Below are positions 50,200 through 62,100 of a stretch of DNA of 64,000 nucleotides, piece by piece (the first letter of the stretch is position 1; every line of letters starts with the position of its first letter). Position numbers and translations under genes: made by a program. The stretch covers positions 129,186,140 through 129,250,139 of the forward strand of contig NC_092859.1 in assembly GCF_032062135.1 (NCBI RefSeq), written 5' to 3'. The notes under the pieces were generated by a model. The model made no database searches, was not told the DNA's origin, and saw only the letters and a list, made by a program, of their open reading frames with translations. This DNA comes from Pyxicephalus adspersus (lineage: Eukaryota; Chordata; Amphibia; Anura; Pyxicephalidae).

Positions 50200-53100
50200 C
50201 AAGTGGACCTGTATGGTGAGATAATGTAAGTTACTATTAGTGAACTCATTCTACAAAATCCTTTTTGCCTAGATGTAAAGCTGATCTTTTGGTGTAATGT
50301 GCCTGGGCACACAAATCACAACCAACTCCAGGAAGTATTTTCAACCTTTATTGCGTAATCCAGCTACAGGCTGAGGTCAAACACCGAAGATCAATCTGTT
50401 AAAGTGAGCTACAGAAGGATGAGGTAGAAGGGATAGTCAGGGGCAATCCGAAGTCAGGGCAGGCAGAGTTCATGCAATAGTGAATATTCAGACTGGGTCA
50501 CTGAGGGTAATAAGTCAGAGCTGGTAACAAAACAACAGAGTTAACACCGAAATCCAACAGAAGAACGCACCCAAGCACACTAACACAGAGGCTATAACAG
50601 GCAAGGGTGCTAATGACAGGGTCTCATTAAATGGGCAGAGTGCCCAATCACATTATGCCATTACACTGGCTGCCTCGCCCCCCAGGGGGTACAAGAGGCA
50701 CGCATAGTAGCGCGCGCCTCTTACAGCAGGACCCCTGGGCCATGCTGTCTTGTGCACGCCGGCAGGAATGCTGAGGGTGCATGCAGCAGCACTGTGCATG
50801 TCTACAGGGATGCCGTTTGGCCTAACAGTAGTTTGGCCGGGACGGATCTCTCCACCAGAGAGAGGAGACACGCTGCGAGCAGAGCAGTCTCCTCTACGCT
50901 GCCCACGATCCCTGGGGTGAGGCGAGATCGCTGGCGGGGTAAGTACCCTACATTTGGTTTGAGTAGTACCTGAAACTAGCATGCAGATAATTGTGTAATA
51001 GTTCTGTGGGAATTAGTTGAACGCTGCATACTCACTCTGGGTCAGAAATTTAGAAGGTATTGAAAGCAGAGGATCAGAACAGCCAAGCCGGTCAAATAGG
51101 ATTTTTTAGAACCAGGCTAGCTTTGGCAGCTGACAAATTTTTTCAGCATAGATCAACTTTAACATCCAACTTTTAGAGGACGTGTCATATAAGGCCATCA
51201 GAATCTTACCAACAAAGAATTATATCATTGAGAGAGGATTCCACTTACTTTACTGAACTTCTCTGCCTCACCTCAGCTTTATAAGTGAAGTTATATGAGA
51301 GATAGGCATACTTTATCAGATCTTACCATTCTTTTATAGGTTTCAGTATTTCCTGATCTGTTTACCGTGCAGTCTGTTCTATTCCATGAACACATAATGC
51401 AGTTATCTGCTTTGTGCTGTGGGGGGAGCCTGTTCTCCAATTTTGTTATAGTTCTTTTTTTCTTCTTACAGACACTGGAACTCCTCTATCGAATCACCAA
51501 CGAACAGAATGTCACCGTTATTGTACAGAAAATGTTAGAATATTTAAAAGAAAGCAAAGATGAATATGCTATAATCACGCTGGTTGGGAAAATAGCAGAT
51601 TTGGCAGAAAAATATCCTTTTATTAATGTGTGAAAAATGTATGAATTTGACAAGACATTATTCAGTTTTTTTTTTCTGAAGCTGTTTGTTCTGAAAGGCT
51701 TACTTGTTTCAGAGAAAATGGCTGCTGTATGTAGTGGATCTTCCTCTTTTCTCTTGTGTTGCACCTCATAGTAGTTTTCTGCTTGAGAAAATGAGTGGAG
51801 GGTGGTATGAAGCTACGGCTGTGTTACCTGTAAATTCTTATGCTGCATTCATCCTGGTAATTATACAATTGGTAAAAACTCGAACATTTCAGTCAGCATT
51901 GTGTGGAGAATCTCTGGTGCTTTCTGCTTTTCAGGCTGCAAACTGCAGCGTATCCAAGGGCTTTATAGACCATATTTATCCCAATCTGCAATGATCAGAT
52001 TGCATAAAACATGTTTAAATATAAATGTCCAGGGGCCAACCATATTTGCTCATTTTATTTACAGGCTATTCATCATTCTCCCAAGTAATGGAGTCCTTTA
52101 CTGTTCTCTCTCTCAGACCAGGCCTGTTAGTATGTGTGTGTGTGTATGTGTGTGTCTGTTTGTTAGATTTTTGGGTGGTATTTCTGATATGTATGGGTGC
52201 TGCACTACTTTGTCCTTTTGGGTGTCAATTTACCCTAACACTGCCAGACATGTGAGATGGCAGTGGTGTCTGGAGATAGCACATGGCCCAAGGTAAGTAT
52301 CAGGACTCTTCTTTTACAGGCTGCTTTATTAAAGTCTTTCACTAGGCAGTGGGGAAAATATTGCTTGCCAAAAATGATCAATACATTTTTAGCAGTGTTT
52401 GATGCCTGCTAAATGTCTGATTTACCATATAATATTTTATAAATTCTGCAGGTGCTCCACTTTTCCATTTAGCTCTATGGCAAGTATATGCTGTCTGCTT
52501 ACTAACTAACCAGCAAAATTGTATGAAGCATATGATAAAGCCAATCCCTGCCTATTTTACCATCTGTATACTCCTCAACCTCACCATGTTTCAAGGCAGT
52601 TGATGCACCAAGGAATCAAAAATAGATATAGAGAATAATATAGTGATCTTTTAAACTGGTACCCTTGGCATGGAATTAACATCTTGGTGTTAATAGATAA
52701 TATATATCACAAGCATGTGTTGGACATCCTACTTGAGAGGAATACATAGCTTGGATGAAGGTTGAGGTAATGGACGTTCCTATTTTAGCTATTTTCCAGT
52801 ATTTTCCTAATAACATTAGTTCATGAGTAAGCTGAAATTTGTTTTTAAGAAGTACTTTATATGTTGATTAAAGTATGGTACTCCTTGGCATGTCTGTGTA
52901 ATAAAATTAAGAAGTTCCTATTTGTGGCTTTCAGAACTGTCTGATTAGCAGTTTGCTTTATAAAAGATTAAATCATACCTGCACCTTGCGGACAGTATTG
53001 CTCATAATGGCATAGGCATTGTTGCCATCTTGACATGATTGTCATATAATACTTGCAGAATCCAATCCTTGAAAAGAGGACTATTTTGTATCATCCTACC

Positions 53101-56100
53101 TGGTTGTGCACTGATCAGTGGCACTCCCAATCTAAGGAAACAATGACTAGTCAAAGTTGCCCACTCCCACCAAAACCTATATTTGCTAAGCTTACATTTT
53201 ATACTGAATGACTGTGACAATTATCCAGCATGGTGGCTCACTGGTTGTTCAACTAGAGTTTGCAGGTTCTTCAGGTGTTTGCGTAGGTTTCCTCCCACAT
53301 TCCTAATATACAATTAGGTTAATCGGCTTCCCCCCAAAATAGACCTTAGACTGTATTGAAAACATATTACCCCCTTAAAGTGACAGCTGGTGACATTACG
53401 GTGGACTTTGTACAGCGCTATGTAATATGTTTACTATATAACTACTGTAAAATAATTTATAACCATAGTAATAACTATCCAATCATTGGGGATGAAGAGT
53501 AGAGGCTCAGAGAGAGAGAAGCAGCAGTGGCTTTATGAAACCTGGAGTCTGGGGGGGGGTCTGTCAGTAAAGAAGGCAAGGGCAATGTGGTACTTTGCAA
53601 GGTTTGTCTTTTATTTAGGTAATACAATTTGTATGTATGTATCTTATTTTAAAAGCACACAGCCCAGGGCAAAACAAATATAAAAGTTAGGTCATAAAAT
53701 GTGGTTACTAGAAAGCACTAACATATTAAGCTAGTTTTAACCTCTTTATCATTCAGTCTAAATTTGGGCATACAGATTCCAATATATCACAGTGATACTG
53801 AATGTATTTGTTACATAATAACAATATTTTTTCCTTGACGCTTATCTCACATACTCCCCAAACAACCAGTGGTTTGTTGAGACTATGAATATTGTATTTT
53901 CCATTGGAGGAGATATGGTGCACCCAGATATTCCGAACAACTTCCTTCGACTCCTGGCTGAAGGTAAGTCATATGGAATGGTAGGTTCTAATTGATGGGC
54001 TGTAAGAAAACTATTGGTGGCTTAGGGTAATAGTGTATATGTATTATGATTGATAAACATTATTTAATATTTACTAGTGCAGGGATGACCGTGTTCATAC
54101 TGTAAATATGTGGAACTAGGAATATTACTATGGGAACAAAACATTTCTAAATCTTTTCAGGATGATAGCTAATTTAGTAAAAATGTTTTTATAAAGTAAA
54201 AGGTATATGTGTAACAGTCCAGACCTTGACTGTTGGCAAATGTGGAATGTTTCCAGTGAATAGTTTATACTAACAATAAATAATGATACAAAACATATTA
54301 AACCCATTCACCTGCTGCGTACTGATACAAGGGTAAACCTGACAACACATTCTTGAAACATTGTGTAACAAAAAAAAATTATGGGGAGTGAAAAAGTTTT
54401 AACAAGTGCACCCCATTGTATTTACATGTGCACACGTGCATGTATGTATATATCCTCTATAGGAGCAAACCTGGGTAGAATAGAGTCCTCAAGGCAAGGA
54501 CCTGGTTCAAGGCAACACTTGAATTTGATTGTATAGTAATGAGGACTTAACTTGTGTTCTGGCTTTGAAGATACATTCTCAACTGTCTTGTTATCAAAAT
54601 TTAAAGTAAACAAGCATTTCCATTTTTTTTTATTTAGAACATGAATAGCAGAGAACTCAGTGATAACTGTCTAAACAAGTGTCTTTCTCACTTTGGAAAG
54701 AGATTCTCCCACTTGTTGAATGTTCAGGACAGGAAATAAAGGGAAGAATACAGGGGATAAAAACAAACAGTAAATTTAACCCTCTCCTACTGAATTCAAA
54801 AATTAAAAAATTAAAAATACAAAAATCGGCTTCATGTATATTTTAAGGTGTTAATCTTGGGAAGAATTTTAAGTCTTTGTATTTTAGTTTGACAGGTGTG
54901 CTTTGTTTTATAGAGCATGTTTCCATATCAACAACAAGTAAAGTTTTTGAAGAGTTTTGTATCCACTAAGAAAAAAACATGATTACTGTGGGAACACTGA
55001 AAGTTTCCAGCATAAAGTTACAACTGCCCAATTGCTTTATTTATCAGTGCTCATATCTTAATGTACCTCTGTGATCTTAAAAATAAAAGTATTAGTATGC
55101 ATGAATGCTGTAATACCCCGTGTGTGCTGTTTTGACCAAACTTGTGTTTCCTTTTGCAAAAGCCCGTAAGGGTTTACCTGTTGGCAAAAATCAGTGCTTT
55201 AACACGGTGATGGTAAAAGTTTTTAGATAACATCATTCTATTACAGCTAGTTTATTTTGCAGCACACTAGTAACTTTCTTTCAGATTTTGTCTTCAGGGA
55301 AATCTTACCACAAATTAAAGAAAGATGGGAAAGAAAGATATTTCAGCATATGTATGTTTCTACTTTAGTTACTGATCCAAGCAGGCATTTTATACTGAGA
55401 TCAGATAGATCCCAGTAATTTATATTATTACATCATGTAGAGCAGTGGTCCCCAACCTTTCTGACAGCAGAACCCGGTAAAATAAATTAAAATTTTGCCA
55501 CGTCCTCACTATTTTGCTATTCTCAGCAGCTCAGCCTCCTGTCAGCACACTATCTGAGAATAGCAGAGTAGTATAAGAGAGTTGGTGTGCTGTCAGTGTA
55601 GTGTAACTAAAGCATGAGACCAGGCAGCATGAGACCTTATCCAAGACTGAGGGAGACAGGTCAGGGGTGGACAGATAGATTTGAATGTCATCAGCATACA
55701 GATGGTACTGAAAGCCAAAGTAGGACATGAGACTACCGAGAGAGGAGGTGTACAGAGAAAAGAGAACCGGTCCAAGGACTGACCCATGGAGAACAGAAAC
55801 AGGGAGGAGAGTGGGCGAGGAGGAGTTATCATTGAAAGAAACTTGAAAGGAGCGGTCAGACAGATAGAAAGCAAACCAAGAGAGAGCAGTGTCACTGATA
55901 CCAATGGAGCGCATGATTTGTAATAGAAGGGGGTGATCAACAGTGTCAAAAGCAGAGGAAAGATCAAGGAGAAGGAGGGAGGGTACAGTTGCCTTGAGAC
56001 TTGGCTCTGATGAGGTCAGTGGCCACTTTAGTAAAGGCTGTTTCAGTGGAATGGGAAGCTGCAAAACCAGACTGGAGGGGGTCAAGGAGAGAGTTGGTGC

Positions 56101-59100
56101 TCAGGTAATCGGTGAGTTTTTTGTAGATAAGGCGTTGAAGAAGTTTGGAGACATGGGAGAAGGGGGATAGGTCGGTAGTTAGAGGGTAGGGAGGGGTCCG
56201 GTGATAATCCTTTTAGGATAGGGAGAATTATGGCATGTTTGAAAGCTGAGGGGTATTTACCAGTAGAAAGGGAGAGGTTGAATAGTTCAGTTAGGGCAGG
56301 GGCCAGGGTGGAGGAATGGGCACGGAGTAGATCAGAGGGAATTGATTCAAGCAGACAGGTAATAGATGGAGATGTTGAGAGAAGAAAAGAGACTTTGTCC
56401 AGAGTAACAGGGCTGAGGGCGGCCAATGATGATTTACAGGTGTAAGGGGTGGGTATGGTTGGAGTAGCTGGGTGGGCAGAGACATCATGTCTTATTTTGT
56501 CTATTTTATCTGTAAAGTAGGTGGCAATGTCTTGGGTAGAGAAGGATGTTGTGGGGGGAGCAGGTGTGGGGTTTAAGAGGGAGGAGTCAATTGTTGAGAA
56601 GAGGTTTGCATGGGTTGGAAGCTTGAGAGGAAATGACAGCATAGAAATAATTTTGCTTGGTGACAGTGAGCTCTGTGCATGGATTATGGCAGCAATAACA
56701 AAGCTTGCAGCAGTCAATCCACATTCCTCATTAGTTGATAGACTAATCCAAGAATTCTCTACCTGTCTGGACACAGGAATAAGGCAACAGGTCTGGGAAT
56801 TAAAAGCTCTGTGGAAGGATGCACAGCTTTTACAGAGACTTTTTCCACTGAATTCCAGCTGTGAAGACTTATCGGTAAATTAAAGATTAAAATATTTTGT
56901 TTCCTTCTTTAAACAACAAACTTTAACTTTGATGATAAAGAAACTTTAAGCACTTTCAATGAAAGTGTCTGTACAGAAGTTTATTGACTGCATTTAAATA
57001 TACACTTTTTGAGCTTAAATGTAACTTAAAATGTACTTAGCAGTTTTGTATATATTTTTTTGTCTTTATTTGTTATGGTCAGGAGTAAAAAATATTCAAG
57101 GAGAGACAGAGAAAAAAGGATGGAACTGTGCTCTGGGAATCCACTATCATGGGTGCATTCTGGATTAGTAATTTCAAAAACAAGGTGCTTGTATGCCTAG
57201 TATGTAGTACCTAGTAATAAGAGTTTATTAATCAATACCTAGGACAATAGAGGATTCTACTATATAATATTAATTTTTTGAAACCACTACATTAGTTTGG
57301 AAATGATTAAACCTATAAAAGGACTCGTGTATATATAAAACTGGATCACTCACATTATAGATTCTCTTAGTAAAAAAATTAGCGTTTTGTGATCATCGTG
57401 TTCTTGCAGGTTGATGCCTCTCTTTCTTTTCTGGATGGATTTGTGGCTGAGGCCCTCAGTAAAGGAGCAGCACCATATAAGCCACAACACCAGCGCCAAG
57501 AAGAAAAGTTATCCAGAGAAAAAGGTACACTAAGTGAAAATCGCATGTAATGAACTACTTCCTTTGTGGTAATATTTCCTCAAATTGCAAAAAACACTTG
57601 TAAGCCTCCATATACAGGATCATGGTCATGATCATAAACATTTTGCTCCAGTGTGAAAAAGTAACATATCTAGCAATGTTTTTACATTGTTTTGTAAGGA
57701 AGGAGATGAACAAATGTGTTTTAACACTTTGCTAGGAAGTCACAAGTTTTACTATATAAATGCAAAGAATTATTCGTGCCAGTTTAGAGGTAATCAAGGT
57801 TCAGTACCATTATGTGTTTGTAGAAAAGATGGAAAAACAGATATTTCATTAGTGAATCTACTTAAGAGGATGCATGCCTCTTAACATGGCTGTAACACTG
57901 CAAAGTCCTGCTAGAAAGCGTTGATCTCTGGCTGCCTACCTAAGTTGAAGAACTTGGCTATTGGCAGATTTTTATATATTTATGATTGGGTCTCTCTTAA
58001 CTCCTGCATGGTATGACAGCTCAGAATTTTAGAACTTTGGTTGTTCCAAATATTTATCATACATATATGAGCAGATTTCTGTCCAAAAAAGTGAGATGAC
58101 ATACCGTATATTCATCCTTTTGTCATATTGCTGGAGCCTTAGGACCCACCACAGTGCTGCTCCCTTTTAATAACCTGTAAAATCAATGTGCATCTTTGGC
58201 AGTTGGGAATGCTTTCTGTCACATCCCAGGCATGTTGTAAATGGCATCATAGATGAAGGTAATCCTTAAAGCGGGAGTTAACCCAAAACAAAATAATCAC
58301 ACACTTACCCTCAATCCTGCAGAGCAGTCTATCCGTTGGGACGTTTCTTCCATTGGTTCCTGTGTCGTCTCAGTATGCGTCTTTGACGGGTGCCGACATC
58401 ATCTTCTCTCTTCTTACGGGTTCTTCTTCTTGTGTCGCCTGATCTCACACTGGGCAGGCGCAAAATCGGCTGACGTAGATTGGGGAAAAACATGCCGATC
58501 TCATGCATGCATGCACATTTTTTTTTTATTGATGAAAGGGCTACTTCTGTACATGCCTGAGATGCTCGGGCATGCGCAGAAGAGGCAGCCAAGAGCCTCT
58601 TGTGATGTGTGACGTAGGTATCCCGGGAGGCTCTGTGCTTCCATTCATCCTTGATCACCTAGACCATCAAGAATTACAGGGGTGGTGCTGCACCCTTTTT
58701 TTTTTAAAAAAAGGGTGTTGCGCTTAAACACAAACAAAATTTTTACTTTTTAAATAAAAGGGTTGTCTCTGAGTTTAGAACTGCTTTAAATTGCTAGCAA
58801 CGCTTAAAAATATCCTCCCATTTATAACCACCTTTACCTATGAACCACAAATAGACAGTGGTGGATTTTAATTATTTAATTTTACTTCTGTTTGTTTTAG
58901 CTTTAAATCTAGAGCCATATGGACTCTGCTTTTCTCCAAGTTTACCTTCCGTAGGCCTGACTGATGGCCACTCACCCTCTGGAATCTCTGTGGTATCTGG
59001 GGCTTCTGGAAACAGCGCTGAAACGGCACAAAAAGAGTAAGTAGACAGTACTGGTATAGTATGATCTAGATTCATGATTCATTCTCATAGAATAGTTTTA

Positions 59101-62100
59101 GTATAGTCAGCTAGATCCATGGTTCCGACCATTTTATCTAACAAAAGATTTGTCTTGTCCAATTCTGAAATGTGCTCTGCAACACAACACATCAACCCTA
59201 GAGACCTGACTTTTCTCTGCTGGCCTTAAGTAATGCAACAATCTTTCTGTGACTCTGCTCTCTTTTTCTGTCCGTATATACATTGTTAGCAGATGAACAT
59301 GCAGTACAACACATCTGCCTTCTTGTAATGCTTCTGTCTCTTTTAGTCTGACCTCTGAATAATTAATAGATTTGGAGATAAAGACAGTTTATGATATATA
59401 CAAAGTTCAACATGTGTGCTAAGAAACTATTTGAAACCATAACTATTGTTTATAACTTCAGTTGCATATATATCTATTTATATATTGATCGTTTTGGCAT
59501 TTCACTGAAGGTAACCTCTGCTTTTGCTTTTTTTTTTTCATCATATGCTTTGTCTGAATTATTAGGTTTGAGGCAGGTTTATTTTAAGCCAAAGCATACA
59601 TAAAAAATTGCATTATACATTTCTAAATAACATAGTATCTACCTCATTACTGCTGGAAATTAATATACAGTGTGTAAAAGGGGCCCCAGTACATGTGTGC
59701 AAGTACATGTCATGGGAAAGTTTTTTTTAAAAGCGCTTGACTAAAATTCTGTTGCAAGTAAACATTTTGGTCTATAAACACTCTTGGTTTTGCCAAATTG
59801 GGGAGCATGCATACTTCTGCTTTTTTTTTTTTTACCACTGTAATGATTCTGCTTGCTTTTACTGAGAGTTCATATTTGACAGGCACATCAGTCCTTGTAG
59901 CTCTTTGTTTTCTATGTATAATTTTCTCTTTTGAAAAACCTGAGGGACAAATATCACTTAACTCACCAAATTTTTCTATTTCGTTGTGTACTTATTATCA
60001 CAGTTTGTTGAATTGGTGTGAACAGGCTTTTTCTGCCTAAAGCAGTTTTCCATTTTTAATATCATATTTTTATTTCTGCTTTTTATTTAAAAACACCATG
60101 TTGGATTTTTTGTATTACATATACTACAGAAAAAAGAAGCAGTCTAGAAGGTTTCCAGTAAATATTCCAGCTGTACAAGGATCCTGCAAGGGGGATATAT
60201 TCATCATTCCCAGTAGTATGGGGGTTTACCAATGTACCACATAGGCAAGACTAGAGGTGAAATTCATTGGTCCAAGTACATTAATTCACTGTAATCTATC
60301 TGGAGGTTTTGCCTTTTATATTATTGTCAGGTATTGTTTATCTGGTGTGTCTTACTCTAATCTAAATTATATATTTTTTTGGATTGAGAATGTTTATTCA
60401 TTTTGTAACTCCAAAAATAAATAGGAATTTACATAATTTCCTGTTTTATTTATCCCTTCACTTTACATTTTACGTCTACGTTCACATCGGCAGTGAGGTT
60501 GCAGTGCGTATACTGCTTCCTCATGCCAGGCAGCTGCTGACCCTTGGGAGACCCAACATGGTAGAGTCTTCCTGCTTTAGAGAATAAATAGGGGCAGCAG
60601 AAAGCGTTAAAGTACTGCTCGCTGTCAAATGTGCAGATGCTGGTTCTATAAGAACCTGTGTTTTGGTGCGCGTGACTTAGCAGGTGGCAAGGTGCCAACT
60701 GCAGAGAGCTGCCTGGGATCACACTTACCTGAAACAGGTCTAAAGCAGCCCTAATAGTTGCTATACTCACAGGGATATGAAGATACTTATACTCAGTTTC
60801 TGGTCACTTGTAGTCCCATTTTTTTAGTGTTTTCCAAACATATAGTTGACCCCTGGAAACTTGGTTCCAGTTTAATGGAGTAGAAAAGCTCATGAAGGAC
60901 CACAGGTAAACTCTGGGCACAAAAATGTTACTTTAAATATATGCCTCAATAGCCCCAAATGTTCTAAATTCACTTTGTGAGCACCAAATGCCTTTCCAAA
61001 GTCAGATAATACTATATAGTAGTGATAAAACCACTGTGCTGTACATAGCCTGTGCCGAGGGCAGAACTGTGGGAGGGACCCAGCAGGCTGCTTGCTGAAA
61101 ACGATAATAGGGTGCATGTACAAGACCAGTCACCCCACACACAGATCGAGGACAGCAGTGAAAAAATATCTTCCAAATGGCATTCATAAGGCCAAAATTG
61201 TTACATACAGTTGGTATCGACAAACTTTCTGTATGCAACATCAAAAGACCTCTTTTTTAATAAACTGTAAAATGAAAGGCTTGTCCTGAGACTAGCTTGC
61301 TAAAGGTGGAAGTAAATTGGTGCAGTGTAGTGAACTTGTAGAGATTTAGGTATGTGAAGGAGAGACTTGCAATAAACAGAGCTTCTTCTCTATATTAGAT
61401 GTTTGACTTGTGTATGAGTGACTTTTAATGCACTATATGGTGGAGTAACCCAGGTCCAGGTTCGCACTTGGAAAAATCAAGGTCTCAAAGTGAGTGAGGA
61501 GAACAATACACACAACCAAACAGAACTTTTGTAATAATAGCACAAGTGTAATTATTACCTGTTTAAAGGCAAACTATGAAAAGCTTACATATATGTGCAT
61601 TTAAATTAAAGTAACCAAAAGTTTTTCTGTGTTCTCCCCAGCCCCTTTTAGCCGAGCGCACCACTCTGCAAATTTCAGTAACCACCCAAAAACAGTTGGG
61701 TGGTTACCTAAATTTGCCAGGTGGTTGGGCTGAAAAAAATTTCTGAGTTGAACACTGGATTCACTTACTTCACTGTTCAGAATTTTTTAGAGTAAACTCA
61801 CTTCCTTGCTTTGTCTGGGTGCCGGCATCTTTACCCAGTCTTCTTCCAAGTTTGAGTCTTCAGCCACCTTGGTTGGCCAGGCTGGAATTAGGCAATTCCT
61901 GTGTGCAGGAGTTATTTATTCCTGGCAGATGTGTGGCCTATACACAGTACAGTATTCATTTTAGGGGGCATGCATACCTTCTTTCAGAAAACCTGAGGCA
62001 CAAATTTCACTTGGCTCAGCACATTTTTCTGTTTCATTGTGTACATATTATCACAGTTTCTTGCATTGGTGTAAACAGACTTGTTCTGCTTAAAGCAGTT

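Noticed and set aside
50653..50982. 109-residue minus-strand frame
   Set aside because: Inside a CpG-rich interspersed repeat, no recognisable domain, and an equally open frame on the other strand.
51367..51633. 88-residue frame starting with its own ATG
   Set aside because: Intron read into AP4E1 exon 11; the real coding part starts after the acceptor at 51472.
55943..56445. Plus-strand frames opposite the LINE
   Set aside because: Antisense shadows of the reverse-transcriptase fragment.
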